This document shows positions 17,737-27,635 of a DNA stretch of 64,000 bases, one piece after another. A program made the translations under genes and the position numbers. The stretch is taken from the NCBI RefSeq assembly GCF_005601135.1, contig NZ_CP039381.1, positions 927,941 through 991,940 on the forward strand. The letters are read 5' to 3'. The notes beneath the pieces were generated by a model. That model had not been told where the DNA came from and searched no databases. It saw only the letters and a program-made list of their open reading frames with translations. How positions within the stretch are numbered: position 1 is the first letter of the stretch; every line of letters begins with the position of its first letter. Source of the DNA: Ruminococcus bovis. Its GTDB lineage: Bacteria; Bacillota; Clostridia; Oscillospirales; Acutalibacteraceae.

Positions 17737-18900
17737 TTATTTGCTTGTATTCATCTGTACATCACTGTAAAATCTCTTGTTCATCTTGTTTCTTATTACA
17801 CTGCAAAGATTGTTGTAATGGGTAATTTTCTTGATAAATTCAAGTACAATAGAAATCACAAGTGACTCTGCCAATAATACTAGTGCAATAAGCACAAAAT
17901 GCTTAAATGAATATGTATATGCATGGAACCAATGATGTCTTATGAATGTATGGAACAAGAAAATATTTAGTGAATGTTTACCGATAAGTGCAAAGACATT
18001 TTTAATCAGTGGAATATCTGTGATAAATTCATAGCAATAATAAACCACATATGCAGGAATCAGACCATCACGAATTTCAAAAATATAGTTTGCATACTTA
18101 CCGTCAGTCTTGATTCTAATAATATACAGAACAACTAAACCGGCTGTTAAAACAACAAACTTAATTATTTTGCTTAGTACCTTGTTGTTAGTAATTGTAA
18201 AGGACTTTAGTCTTGCAAGCCAGTTGTTCTGTGCAGCTAAAACACCCAGTAATGTAGGTAACATAAATCTAAATAGATTTGATGTTTGACCTAAATGTAA
18301 AGGTACTGTTACATAAATAAGTCTTGGAATAATCACTAGAAAAGCAATTGATGCAAAAGCATTGAACTTCTTGCAAAGCTTAACCATAAACGGAACAAAA
18401 AGAATAATCAGAATTGCCAGTGACATATACCACCAAGTACCGTTTAGGCTGGTAGTACCAACAAGCTTTGCAAGTCCTAAGAAGTCAATAAATATATTTA
18501 ATATACCTCTGACTCCACCGTTAGCGAAATAATCCATTGTGAAGCTTGGTGCAATTATTGCACATAAAATTTCTGACAAAACAAAAATGAACCAAAAGCC
18601 CCACATTAGGTTTAATAACTTATTGCTGATAAAATGTGAATACTGTCTGGAGTTTAGCAGTGAATTGTTGTCATATTTTCTCAGAGAAAGTGTAAGTCCA
18701 TATGCACTTAAAAAAGCAAACATACCAACACAAATCTTTAGAAAATTACAGAAAATAACTACTGAACTTTGACTAAACGGAAAGAAACTGAAGGACATTC
18801 CTTTAAAAACAGACTCTACCCTAAAATTGTGATGAAACATTAGCATAGTGATGGCAATACCTCTGATAACTAATGTATCATTTTTTGAAAATGTTTTCAT
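17737..18900 (-). CDS. Membrane acyltransferase (acyltransferase family 3)
   Basis: A 387-residue protein with about ten hydrophobic segments. The N-terminal RGIAITMLMFHHN carries the His pair expected for the first membrane helix of acyltransferase-3 proteins; G-T-W-W-Y-M-S and a late H-S-L-N-I-F-L-F-H-T-F-I-R also fit. Such enzymes O-acylate surface glycans or exported sugars; the target is unknown. It starts six bases after the CBS-domain gene and is probably co-transcribed with it. GGGGT upstream is a modest ribosome site. Confidence 0.85.
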   Translation of the reverse strand: MKTFSKNDTLVIRGIAITMLMFHHNFRVESVFKGMSFSFFPFSQSSVVIFCNFLKICVGMFAFLSAYGLTLSLRKYDNNSLLNSRQYSHFISNKLLNLMWGFWFIFVLSEILCAIIAPSFTMDYFANGGVRGILNIFIDFLGLAKLVGTTSLNGTWWYMSLAILIILFVPFMVKLCKKFNAFASIAFLVIIPRLIYVTVPLHLGQTSNLFRFMLPTLLGVLAAQNNWLARLKSFTITNNKVLSKIIKFVVLTAGLVVLYIIRIKTDGKYANYIFEIRDGLIPAYVVYYCYEFITDIPLIKNVFALIGKHSLNIFLFHTFIRHHWFHAYTYSFKHFVLIALVLLAESLVISIVLEFIKKITHYNNLCSVIRNKMNKRFYSDVQMNTSK

Positions 18901-18906
18901 TCAATG

Positions 18907-19767
18907 TTACCCCTTATTTTCATTAATGTTCTTTTCTATTAAAATTTTAGCTATTCTTCTTTCCTCAACTTGAAGAACAGTTAATTTTAAATCCCCTTCA
19001 TACACAACAGGATGTTCACCCTCTGTTGGGATTTTTCCTGTATGCTCAAGAATAAATCCGGCAATAGTATCACAATCTGTTTCCGGAAATTCATAATCAA
19101 TAAGTTCACTAACATCATCAAGTGTCATTGTACCGTCAACTGTAAATTTATTTTCACTTAGCTTGTGACTTTCTTCATCCTCGTTGTCGTATTCGTCCTG
19201 AATATTACCCATAATATCCTCAACTAAGTCTTCAATAGAGATGATACCTTCTGTACCACCATACTCATCAACAACAATGGCAAGTTGAATTTTCTTTTTA
19301 GTCATTTCGGCAAAAAGCCTACTTAGGTTCTTACTCCTAGGTACGCAAGGCACTGTCCTTGTTAAGTCGGTGATTTTGAAATCCTCAGGAACTTCCTCAC
19401 ATACATATTTCAGTAAGTCCTTAACATAAAGAATACCGACAATGTTGTCTATATCTTCGTGATAAACAGGAATACGAGAATGACCGCTTTCGATAGCTAT
19501 ATCCACAATTTCCTTTAAAGATAAATTATCCTCTACAGCAGTAATCTCTGTACGATGAGTCATAATCTCTGATGCAGTAGTATCATCAAAATCAAAAACA
19601 TTTTTTATGAAATTTTCTGTTTCGTCCTTGAAGTAGCCTTTTTCTCTACCTTCTTCAACAAGACTGAGAATTTCCTCTTCTGTCTTTTGTTCTTCCAAAG
19701 CCTTAGACTTTGTTTTGAAAATTTTTCCTAAAAAAGACCTTTTTGGACTGCCCGAATCTTCTGGCAT
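18907..19767 (-). CDS. CBS-pair protein of the CorC/HlyC family, soluble form
   Basis: A 286-residue protein with a basic N-terminus, two CBS motifs (about 64-120 and 130-190; the M-T-H-R-T-E and D-E-Y-G-G-T-E-G-I-I-S-I-E-D-L-V-E-D segments are diagnostic) and a CorC/HlyC C-terminal domain (about 203-282). There is no DUF21 membrane domain, so it resembles the soluble CorC type associated with Mg/Co export. The next gene is a membrane acyltransferase. The start is divergent from the PFOR gene, 236 bases apart. Confidence 0.88.
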   Translation of the reverse strand: MPEDSGSPKRSFLGKIFKTKSKALEEQKTEEEILSLVEEGREKGYFKDETENFIKNVFDFDDTTASEIMTHRTEITAVEDNLSLKEIVDIAIESGHSRIPVYHEDIDNIVGILYVKDLLKYVCEEVPEDFKITDLTRTVPCVPRSKNLSRLFAEMTKKKIQLAIVVDEYGGTEGIISIEDLVEDIMGNIQDEYDNEDEESHKLSENKFTVDGTMTLDDVSELIDYEFPETDCDTIAGFILEHTGKIPTEGEHPVVYEGDLKLTVLQVEERRIAKILIEKNINENKG

Positions 19768-19950
19768 TTATAAATCAATCCTTTCGATTAGTAGTTAGAT
19801 TTACATAACCCTTCCTATTATAAGAGTGTACAAAAAAATCTAATATTTGTCAAATTAAATCTATTATTTTACTTTACTTTTTCCAAAAAAAGTGATAGTA
19901 TAATGTTGATACAATAGGTATCGAGAATTTTAATAATTTTGTTGATTTTT

Positions 19951-19977
19951 GCTACTCCGTTAGGGTTTTGGAGAAGC
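19951..19977 (+). promoter_or_regulatory. Possible leader hairpin ahead of PFOR gene
   Basis: GCTACTCC at 19951-19958 pairs with GGAGAAGC at 19970-19977 apart from one A-A mismatch, 11 bases before the ribosome site AAGGAGG (19988-19994). A TATAAT at 19899-19904 is the likely -10; no good -35 is visible. Function unknown. Confidence 0.3.
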
Positions 19978-20003
19978 AATATATATTAAGGAGGAAAAAT
20001 CCA

Positions 20004-23000
20004 ATGGCAAGAAAAATGAAAACCATGGATGGTAATAGTGCAGCAGCTCATGTTTCCTATGCTTTTACTGATGTTGCAGCTATCTATCCAATCACACCAT
20101 CTTCTGTAATGGCTGATGAAACAGATAAGTATGCTACTGTTGGCAGAAAAAATCTATTCGGCAGAGAAGTTCAAGTTACAGAAATGCAAAGTGAAGGTGG
20201 TGCTGCAGGCGCAGTTCACGGTTCACTTACTGCCGGTGCTTTAACTACAACATATACAGCTTCACAGGGTCTACTACTTATGATTCCTAATATGTACAAG
20301 ATTGCCGGTGAACTTTTACCATCAGTTATCCATGTATCAGCTCGTGCATTAACAAGTCACGCACTATCAATCTTTGGTGACCACTCTGATATTTATGCTT
20401 GTCGTCAGACAGGTTACGCAATGCTATGTTCTAACAACCCACAGGAAGTTATGGATTTAGCAGCAGTTGCTCACCTAGCAGCTATTAAGGGCAGAGTTCC
20501 TTTCCTACATTTCTTTGATGGTTTCCGTACATCTCACGAAATTCAGAAGATTGAATATTGGGATTATGAAGACCTAGGCGATATGCTAGACTGGGATGCT
20601 GTTGAAGCATTTAGAAAGCGTTCTCTAAATCCTGAACATCCACATATTCGTGGTACTGCTCAGAACGATGATATTTTCTTCCAGGCTAGAGAAGCTTGTA
20701 ACAAATATTATGACGCTATTCCTGAAGTAGTTGTTGAATATATGAACAAGGTTAACACTAAGCTTGGTACTGACTATAAGCCATTTAACTACTATGGTGC
20801 TGAAGATGCAGAACATGTTATTGTTGCTATGGGTTCTGTTTGTGATGCAACTGAAGAAGTTGTTGATTACCTAAATGCAGCAGGTGAAAAGGTTGGCCTA
20901 TTAAAGGTTCATCTATACAGACCATTTGTAGCTGACTATATGCTATCAGAACTACCAAAGACAGTTAAGACTCTTTCTGTTCTTGACAGAACTAAGGAAC
21001 CTGGTTCAATCGGTGAACCTCTATACCTAGATGTTCTTGCTGCTATTAATGCATCAGAATTTGCTAATGTTTCTGTTTATACAGGTCGTTACGGTCTAGG
21101 TTCTAAGGATACAACACCAGGTGACATTGTTGCTGTTTACAGAAATGCTGAATCAGCTACACCTAAGAAGAGATTTACAATCGGCATCGTTGATGATGTT
21201 ACAAACCTATCACTACCTATCGTTGAAAACCCTGACACAACTCCTGCAGGTACAACTTCTTGTAAGTTCTGGGGTCTTGGTGCTGACGGTACTGTAGGTG
21301 CTAATAAAAACTCAATCAAGATTATCGGTGACCATACTGATATGTACGCTCAAGGTTACTTTGCATATGACTCAAAGAAATCCGGTGGCTTAACAGTATC
21401 TCACTTAAGATTTGGTCATAAGCCAATCAAATCTACTTACTATATTTCAAAGGCTGACTTTGTTGCTTGTCACAACCCTTCATATGTTGACAAGTACGAA
21501 ATTGTTGAAGACCTAAAAGAAGGTGGCTCATTCCTACTTAACTGTCCATGGTCCGGTGAAGAACTTGACCACAGACTACCTGCAAAGATGAAGAAGCAGT
21601 TAGCTGATAAGCACATTAACTTCTACACAATTGACGGTATTAAGCTAGGTAAGGAAATCGGTCTAGGTACAAGAATTAACACAATTCTACAGTCTGCTTT
21701 CTTCAAGATTGCTGACATTATCCCTGCTGAAGATGCAAAACAGTATCTAAAGGATGCTGCTACTAAGTCTTATAGCAAGAAGGGTCAGGCAATTGTTGAT
21801 ATGAACCATAAGGCTATTGATATGGGTATGGAAAACTTTGTAAAGGTTGAAGTACCTGCTGAATGGTCAAATTGTGTTGACGATTCTGTTGAACATGTTG
21901 TAACAGAAGGCAGAGAAGAAGTTGTTAAGTATGTAAACGGTATCCTAAACCCTGTAAATGCTTACAAGGGTAACAAGCTACCTGTTTCATCATTTATGGA
22001 TTATGTAGACGGTGAAGCTCCTCAGGGTTCTGCTGCATATGAAAAGAGAGGCATTGCAGTTGATGTTCCTGAATGGAACCCAACAGCTTGTGTACAGTGT
22101 AATATCTGTTCAATGGTTTGTCCTCATGCAGTTATCCGTCCAATCGCTATGACAGAAGAAGAATTAGCAAATGCTCCAAAGCAGACAAAGTCTGCTGATA
22201 TGAAGCCTGCTAACGGTATGAAGTTTGTTATGGCTATTTCAACACTTGACTGTACAGGTTGTGGTGCTTGTGTTCAGTCTTGTCTAGGTAACAAGAAACC
22301 TGACAACAAGGCTCTTGTAATGAAGTCTATTGACTCACAGAGACCTATGCAGGAAGTATTTGATTATGCTATCAAGACTTCCGATAAGCCTGAAATTGCT
22401 ACTGATAAGACAGTTAAGAGTGCTCAGTTCAAACAGCCACTACTTGAATTCTCAGGTGCTTGTGCAGGTTGTGGTGAAACTCCTTATGCTAAGCTAGCTA
22501 CTCAGCTATTCGGTGACAGAATGTTCATCGCTAATGCAACAGGTTGTTCTTCAATCTGGGGTGGTTCTGCTCCTGCAACTCCATATACAGTTAACAAGAA
22601 GGGATTTGGTCCGGCATGGCACAACTCTCTATTTGAAGATAACGCAGAATTTGGTTTTGGTATGACATTAGGTCAGAAGGCTATCAAGGATAGACTTGTT
22701 GGTTATGTTGACAAGATTAATGAACTAACTGCTGATGAAGCTCTAAAGGAAGCTATCAGCGAATACAAGGCTACACTTACTGACTCAGGTAAGTCAAGAG
22801 TTGCTACAGATGCTCTTATCGCTGCTCTTGAAGCTACTTCAGCTGAGGGTGAACTAAAGGAAACTATCGACAAGACTCTTGCAGAAAAAGATTCTCTATC
22901 AAAGAAATCTATGTGGATCTTCGGTGGTGACGGTTGGGCTTACGATATCGGTTTCGGTGGTCTTGACCATGTTATCGCATCAGGCAAGAATGTAAACATT

Positions 23001-23564
23001 GTTGTATTTGATACAGAAGTTTACTCTAACACAGGTGGTCAGGCATCTAAGGCATCTCCAATTGGTGCTATTGCTCAGTTTGCTGCCGGTGGTAAGACAA
23101 CTAAGAAGAAAGACCTTGCTGCTATTGCAATGAGCTACGGTTATGTATATACTGCTCAGGTAGCTATGGGTGCTAACTATGCTCAGTGTCTAAAGGCATT
23201 TAAGGAAGCTGAATCTTACAACGGTCCATCACTAATCATCTGCTATGCTCCATGTATCAACCATGGTATTAAGGGTGGTATGGGTATTGCTCAGCTAGAA
23301 GAAAAGAAGGCTGTTGACGCAGGTTATTGGAATATCTTTAGATATGACCCAAGACTAGCTCACGAAGGCAAGAATCCATTTATGCTTGACTGTAAAGCTC
23401 CTACAATTCCTTATAAGGACTTTATTATGGGCGAAGTTCGTTACAACGCTCTACAGAGAAGTAATCCGGAAAAGGCTGAAAAGCTATTTACAGAAGCTGA
23501 AGAAATTGCAGCTAAGAAGTTTGAACACCTAGAATATCTTGCTGAACCAAAGGAAGATAAGTAA
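20004..23564 (+). CDS. nifJ: Pyruvate:ferredoxin (flavodoxin) oxidoreductase
   Basis: A single-chain PFOR of 1186 residues, the usual length. The N-terminal domain has Y-P-I-T-P-S-S. Two ferredoxin-type 4Fe-4S motifs occur in the middle (CVQCNICSMVCP and CTGCGACVQSCLG), then the C-A-G-C-G-E-T-P-Y cluster region and the thiamine-diphosphate motif G-D-G-W-A-Y-D-I-G near the C-terminus. It oxidises pyruvate to acetyl-CoA, CO2 and reduced ferredoxin in the cytoplasm of anaerobes. ATG 20004 is chosen because AAGGAGG sits ten bases before it; an upstream in-frame ATG (19968) would add a non-homologous tail. It is monocistronic. Confidence 0.97.
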   Translation: MARKMKTMDGNSAAAHVSYAFTDVAAIYPITPSSVMADETDKYATVGRKNLFGREVQVTEMQSEGGAAGAVHGSLTAGALTTTYTASQGLLLMIPNMYKIAGELLPSVIHVSARALTSHALSIFGDHSDIYACRQTGYAMLCSNNPQEVMDLAAVAHLAAIKGRVPFLHFFDGFRTSHEIQKIEYWDYEDLGDMLDWDAVEAFRKRSLNPEHPHIRGTAQNDDIFFQAREACNKYYDAIPEVVVEYMNKVNTKLGTDYKPFNYYGAEDAEHVIVAMGSVCDATEEVVDYLNAAGEKVGLLKVHLYRPFVADYMLSELPKTVKTLSVLDRTKEPGSIGEPLYLDVLAAINASEFANVSVYTGRYGLGSKDTTPGDIVAVYRNAESATPKKRFTIGIVDDVTNLSLPIVENPDTTPAGTTSCKFWGLGADGTVGANKNSIKIIGDHTDMYAQGYFAYDSKKSGGLTVSHLRFGHKPIKSTYYISKADFVACHNPSYVDKYEIVEDLKEGGSFLLNCPWSGEELDHRLPAKMKKQLADKHINFYTIDGIKLGKEIGLGTRINTILQSAFFKIADIIPAEDAKQYLKDAATKSYSKKGQAIVDMNHKAIDMGMENFVKVEVPAEWSNCVDDSVEHVVTEGREEVVKYVNGILNPVNAYKGNKLPVSSFMDYVDGEAPQGSAAYEKRGIAVDVPEWNPTACVQCNICSMVCPHAVIRPIAMTEEELANAPKQTKSADMKPANGMKFVMAISTLDCTGCGACVQSCLGNKKPDNKALVMKSIDSQRPMQEVFDYAIKTSDKPEIATDKTVKSAQFKQPLLEFSGACAGCGETPYAKLATQLFGDRMFIANATGCSSIWGGSAPATPYTVNKKGFGPAWHNSLFEDNAEFGFGMTLGQKAIKDRLVGYVDKINELTADEALKEAISEYKATLTDSGKSRVATDALIAALEATSAEGELKETIDKTLAEKDSLSKKSMWIFGGDGWAYDIGFGGLDHVIASGKNVNIVVFDTEVYSNTGGQASKASPIGAIAQFAAGGKTTKKKDLAAIAMSYGYVYTAQVAMGANYAQCLKAFKEAESYNGPSLIICYAPCINHGIKGGMGIAQLEEKKAVDAGYWNIFRYDPRLAHEGKNPFMLDCKAPTIPYKDFIMGEVRYNALQRSNPEKAEKLFTEAEEIAAKKFEHLEYLAEPKEDK

Positions 23565-23601
23565 TAGGAGATAGTAATATAACTTCTAATAAGTAAAAAT
23601 T

Positions 23602-23634
23602 AACCCACTATGGATTTCCATAGTGGGTTTTTGC
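23602..23634 (+). terminator. Terminator after PFOR
   Basis: Twelve-base stem (23602-23613 with 23618-23629; AACCCACTATGG and complement), four-base loop, then a T-tract. Confidence 0.9.
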
Positions 23635-23663
23635 TATATAAAAATTATATTTTTCCTAACAAA

Positions 23664-23687
23664 AAAGGTTGCTATATAGCAACCTTT
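23664..23687 (-). terminator. Terminator after the 102-aa membrane protein gene
   Basis: Nine-base stem AAAGGTTGC and its complement around a TATATA loop; on the minus strand a run of T follows. It ends the phospholipid cluster. Confidence 0.85.
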
Positions 23688-23691
23688 CAAT

Positions 23692-24000
23692 TCATTTTTC
23701 TTCTTTTTTGAATTTTCCTGTAATGTGGTTATAGGTTATCATACCGAAAATTGTGACAAAATGTGTTGTAAAAATATTTTCGTATACTTCCAGCACATCA
23801 TCAGCAATTAACTTGTCTTTCTTGTAAAGGGAAGAAATTACATTGTCGGAATGAAGTTTCAAATACACCTTTGGTGTTATATATGTTGCGTTATTTTCTT
23901 GACTTTTCTTAATAATTTTGCTTTGGCGTTTTATATGAATGTAGAAAATAGCAAGTAAAATCCATACTATAAAAGCCACTAAATAAGGAAAACTGCTCAT
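23692..24000 (-). CDS. Small membrane-anchored protein of unknown function
   Basis: A 102-residue protein with one N-terminal membrane segment (about 4-24), a basic stretch, then a cytoplasmic-looking domain of about 75 residues that I do not recognise. Its ATG overlaps the stop of psd by four bases (ATGA), so it is made together with phosphatidylserine decarboxylase. By context it may assist phosphatidylethanolamine synthesis; that is an inference only. Confidence 0.7.
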   Translation of the reverse strand: MSSFPYLVAFIVWILLAIFYIHIKRQSKIIKKSQENNATYITPKVYLKLHSDNVISSLYKKDKLIADDVLEVYENIFTTHFVTIFGMITYNHITGKFKKEEK

Positions 24001-24851
24001 CTTTTCTTACCTAGCACCTGTCCCATTTTTACAATGGTTTCTTTGTTGTTATCTGTGTTTGTAAAGAAAGTTTCATCAATCTCAACTGCATCTTTGTCGC
24101 ATAACAAAATGATTGTTGAACCACCAAAAAGGAACATACCCTTTTCTTTACATCTTTCAATTTTACCGGAAGAAATGTGGTTCTTGATTTTGCCAACCAT
24201 CAATGCACCTACTTCAACTTGAACTATGTCACCAAAGTTTTCTGTGTGCATCATTGCATATTCTCTGCTATTTTGCACAAATACAGGATACTTATTTAGT
24301 GCAATAGGCTGAACTGTGTGTAGTATTCCTTTGATTTTAACAGACTTTTCTTGTATGCCATCATCAACAAATGCATATCTGTGGTAGTCATCAACTGCAA
24401 GTCTAAACACTAGGCAGTAGCCTTCCTTGTATTTTTTTGCAAGTCTGCTATTACATAGCAGATGATTAATTGTATAATAGCTACCCTTAATCGGCAATAC
24501 AGTGTTGTCTTTAATTTTATATGCACTTAACTTACCGTCACATGGTGAGAAAAATAAGCTTCTGTCAGTTGGAAAAGGTCTTTTCTCTGCCTTAATTTTT
24601 CTTGTGAAAAAGTCATTAAAGGATTTGTAGTCAGCCTTTTCATATTCATCCATATTAATATTGTTTTGGGTTATGAATTTCTCAATTCTACCCTTTGACA
24701 AGGAACTACTCATATACTTTCCCACAATTGCTGAAACAAAAGGTAGAGTAATCACCTTTAAGATTATTCTGCCGAAAATGTTTTTGTAAAGGAATGTTAA
24801 CGACTTGTCTTGTTTTAAATTGTTTAAATCAATTGTTTTATTAGTGTCCAT
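23997..24851 (-). CDS. psd: Phosphatidylserine decarboxylase proenzyme
   Basis: A 284-residue proenzyme. The GGST motif at 243-246 is the self-cleavage site (between Gly and Ser, making the pyruvoyl group on Ser245). Asp105 in S-P-C-D-G-K and His157 in D-D-Y-H-R-Y fit the catalytic triad used for cleavage. It converts phosphatidylserine to phosphatidylethanolamine at the membrane. I place the start at ATG 24851, overlapping the end of pssA by 11 bases; the frame continues 17 codons further upstream inside pssA. It acts directly after PssA. Confidence 0.93.
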   Translation of the reverse strand: MDTNKTIDLNNLKQDKSLTFLYKNIFGRIILKVITLPFVSAIVGKYMSSSLSKGRIEKFITQNNINMDEYEKADYKSFNDFFTRKIKAEKRPFPTDRSLFFSPCDGKLSAYKIKDNTVLPIKGSYYTINHLLCNSRLAKKYKEGYCLVFRLAVDDYHRYAFVDDGIQEKSVKIKGILHTVQPIALNKYPVFVQNSREYAMMHTENFGDIVQVEVGALMVGKIKNHISSGKIERCKEKGMFLFGGSTIILLCDKDAVEIDETFFTNTDNNKETIVKMGQVLGKKR

Positions 24852-25551
24852 ACATAAACCTAAAGAATAGTAAAAGTCCAAATTCAACTGCACCAATAGC
24901 AACCATAATCATAATAACCTTTAGTCCCGGTTTTTTGATTTTAATTTTGCTAACATATAGGAATGCTACAATTAGCATTGCAACTACATAAAACGGTGAA
25001 ATGTCAAAGCCTTTGCCAATAATATACTGAATAAGCATAATTGTTGGGAAAATTAAGCAAGATGATGTAACAGGTAAGCCAAGATAATACTTACGCTTTT
25101 CATCAGTTTTGTTCTGTCTTTCTTCTTCCATAACATTAAAGTATGCCAATCTGATAAGTGCTGCTAAAACAAATAGTGAAAATACAATAAAGAAAATTGT
25201 AATTTTGCAGTTAGCAAGTGGTTTCATAAAGTGCCACTTATCACTTAGCTTAAATGAATTTAAGTAGTGACTTGTGTAACAAGAATAACCGATAGCACAA
25301 GGCAACACACCAAAGGCTACAAGGTCAACTAATGAGTCAATCTGAATACCAAACTTCTTTTCTTGTTCTGTTCTGTCCTTCTTTGAACGAGCAACAATAC
25401 CGTCAAATGCATCAAGAAAGCCACAAACCATAAGGCAAGTTGTAGCGATAAACGGATGACCTGTTCCTGATACCCCTACAAAGATACCTGTTACTGCTGA
25501 ACATAATGAAAGGTATGTAAGAATAACAGTGTAATTATAAAAACCTAGCAT
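24841..25551 (-). CDS. pssA: CDP-diacylglycerol--serine O-phosphatidyltransferase
   Basis: A 236-residue membrane enzyme of the CDP-alcohol phosphatidyltransferase family. The motif reads DAFDGIVAR, then a 12-residue spacer, then GIQIDSLVD; the longer spacer is seen in Gram-positive type PssA. About six further membrane segments follow. It makes phosphatidylserine from CDP-diacylglycerol and serine. ATG 25551 starts just after the stop of the preceding gene; the upstream in-frame extension lies inside that gene. It feeds psd downstream. Confidence 0.93.
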   Translation of the reverse strand: MLGFYNYTVILTYLSLCSAVTGIFVGVSGTGHPFIATTCLMVCGFLDAFDGIVARSKKDRTEQEKKFGIQIDSLVDLVAFGVLPCAIGYSCYTSHYLNSFKLSDKWHFMKPLANCKITIFFIVFSLFVLAALIRLAYFNVMEEERQNKTDEKRKYYLGLPVTSSCLIFPTIMLIQYIIGKGFDISPFYVVAMLIVAFLYVSKIKIKKPGLKVIMIMVAIGAVEFGLLLFFRFMYGH

Positions 25552-25552
25552 A

Positions 25553-26635
25553 TTAAGCACCCTTTTTCCTTTTACTCTTAATAATAAATCTTGCGTGATG
25601 AGCAAGAGTAAGTCCACCACAGACTATAATGCAAACATAGAATGAAAGTCCTCTGCTTAGAATTTCCCCATTTGCAGGGTCTGCAAAAATGTTTCTGAAT
25701 CCATCAAAGAATAAGTAGTCGGCAATACCCACAGCACCGGGAACAGGTAAACTGTTACTACCGATAAGCACATATCCTTGAACTGTCATAATATCAATAA
25801 ATGAGTGACCGGTTTGTCCACTACCCATATATACGCAGTATGTAACTGCCACAACAGAAACTCTCTGAAGTAGGTTTAGCAAAAATGCAACACCAATCAT
25901 TGCAGGACTTTCCTTAATGATTTTTGCACATTCCTGATATTCGTCCATCATCTGATATAGCTTGTTTAGCTTTCTTCTTCTCTTTCTCAAAAGGTGAATT
26001 CTGAAAAGTAAATTAATAACACCCTCACAACTCTTTTTGATAATATTTGGGAAGAAAATAAGTAAAGCAAAAAATACTGTCAACAGTAGCTGAAAAACAA
26101 TACCTAAAATAATCAATAGCTTTGACCAAGAATCAAAGATAAAGAAATATTCCGGTCTCAAAATAAAACAAGCTGCTGCAATTACCGACAATGAGGCAGT
26201 ATATTGCATAACATTAAGTATCAAAGTAATGGTGGTAACTGACATTGGAATTTTGTCCTTTACCATAAAGAAAGCTGAGGCAGGTTGTCCACCGGAAGCT
26301 GATGGTGTAATTGCTGAGAAGTAAATATCGGCTGCCGAGTAAATAAAACTTTGGTAATACCCTCGTTTATATCCCAACTTTGCTGCTATGTATCTAATGC
26401 TTAAACCTTCAAGCAGAATAAACATAAATACACACATTACTGCTGCAATCAGCCAACCAATCTTTAGGCTGAAAGTGTAATTCAAAAAACCTTCTAATGT
26501 TAAATTTTCATTTTGGCTAACAATAGCATAGAAAGTCAGTGCAATTAGTGCTACAAAAACAATAATGTATATTATCTGTTTTTTTATGCTAAAAGCACCC
26601 TGATCTTCTTTTTCAATTTTTTTGTTTTGTTCCAT
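25553..26635 (-). CDS. Flippase-like membrane protein (LPG synthase TM family)
   Basis: A 360-residue protein with about eight membrane segments, matching the lysylphosphatidylglycerol-synthase transmembrane (YbhN/UPF0104-type) family: the S-A-A-D-I-Y-F-S-A-I-T-P-S-A-S-G-G-Q-P motif near 100 and a late P-V-P-G-A-V-G-I-A-D segment are its hallmarks. Members lack the soluble aminoacyl transferase domain and are thought to move lipids or lipid-linked precursors. It is first in the operon with pssA and psd, which suggests a link to aminophospholipid distribution. Confidence 0.85.
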   Translation of the reverse strand: MEQNKKIEKEDQGAFSIKKQIIYIIVFVALIALTFYAIVSQNENLTLEGFLNYTFSLKIGWLIAAVMCVFMFILLEGLSIRYIAAKLGYKRGYYQSFIYSAADIYFSAITPSASGGQPASAFFMVKDKIPMSVTTITLILNVMQYTASLSVIAAACFILRPEYFFIFDSWSKLLIILGIVFQLLLTVFFALLIFFPNIIKKSCEGVINLLFRIHLLRKRRRKLNKLYQMMDEYQECAKIIKESPAMIGVAFLLNLLQRVSVVAVTYCVYMGSGQTGHSFIDIMTVQGYVLIGSNSLPVPGAVGIADYLFFDGFRNIFADPANGEILSRGLSFYVCIIVCGGLTLAHHARFIIKSKRKKGA

Positions 26636-26881
26636 AATAAATATCCTTGAAAATAATAATAAATCACAATATCATCACCGTATATTATAACATTATATAG
26701 GGTCAATATCAATGAAAATATTATCCTTTTCAATAATTTATAGAATATGTATAGTGAAACACCTGTTATTAAAATTTATTTCTACATCAAGTTTAAAATA
26801 AACTTTTATTATCACTATTTTTCCGTGATTGTGAGTTAATTTTGGACTTTTAATTTGTTTGTTGGATAAGATAAGTTTGAT

Positions 26882-27516
26882 AAATTTGGGTTTGTCTTTA
26901 TAATTTTAGTTGTGGGTTAAGGTGTATTTATCTTTTTAACACTTATTTTGTTTAGAGAAAAATTTACAAAAATATCATACCTTATACCATCGTTAAAGTG
27001 TGGCTAACAGGTGTAGGGGACATCATTGATGTCCCGTTACAAACTAGCCTTTATATAGGTACTTTGCCCTATGTAGATATTATAAATTTATAGCCTGTAA
27101 ACAGGACAATAATCCCATAGGTATCACACTTTTTGACGGGCGAACAATGTTCGCCCCTACCGTGTAACTCATAATTTTTCTTATATTTTATAGTTAGAAA
27201 TAGAGGAAAGTTTCATATATAATGATATTTTAAACAAGTTTAAAATATCAATCACTCCTTCCGTCACCATTCGGTGACACCTCCCTCAGCGAGGGAGGCA
27301 ACTAGGTCTGTACAATTTCTTTTTTGTGTACAAACTTACAAATTTGTACATATTACACTTGGCTTCCTCAGACGAGGAAGCTGTCATTCGTGAATTGCAA
27401 AGCAATTCACCTTTTAAAGAATGACTGAAGGAGGGAAAAACTATAAATTAGATGTATTAATCGGTTGCTATCTAAATCAACCTTTATTACATAATCAGCC
27501 TCACAAACCCAAATTT
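26882..27516 (-). repeat. Composite intergenic repeat, copy B
   Basis: About 635 bases with inverted ends AAATTTGGGTTTGT (26882-26895) and ACAAACCCAAATTT (27503-27516). Inside are a 148-base core (27013-27160) with ends GTAGGGG and CCCCTAC and terminal hairpins GGGACATC/GATGTCCC and GGGCGAAC/GTTCGCCC, and a second module (27254-27435) whose ends CTCCTTCCGTC and GACTGAAGGAG are themselves inverted. It is the reverse complement of copy C over most of its length. It fills the gap between the flippase-like gene and yfhO; the rest of that gap (26636-26881) is AT-rich and featureless. Confidence 0.85.
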
Positions 27517-27545
27517 ATAAAATAATATTATTTTAGGTAAAAGAA

Positions 27546-27579
27546 AAAGCTAATGCGTAATTACTCACGCATTAGCTTT
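27546..27579 (-). terminator. Terminator after yfhO
   Basis: Thirteen-base stem (27546-27558 with 27567-27579; AAAGCTAATGCGT and complement), eight-base loop, with a T-run on the minus strand, 57 bases past the yfhO stop. Confidence 0.9.
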
Positions 27580-27635
27580 CATAATTTTTATTTAAAAAAT
27601 AATTTTAAACTGATAACAATAGTCCCGGAAACAAA

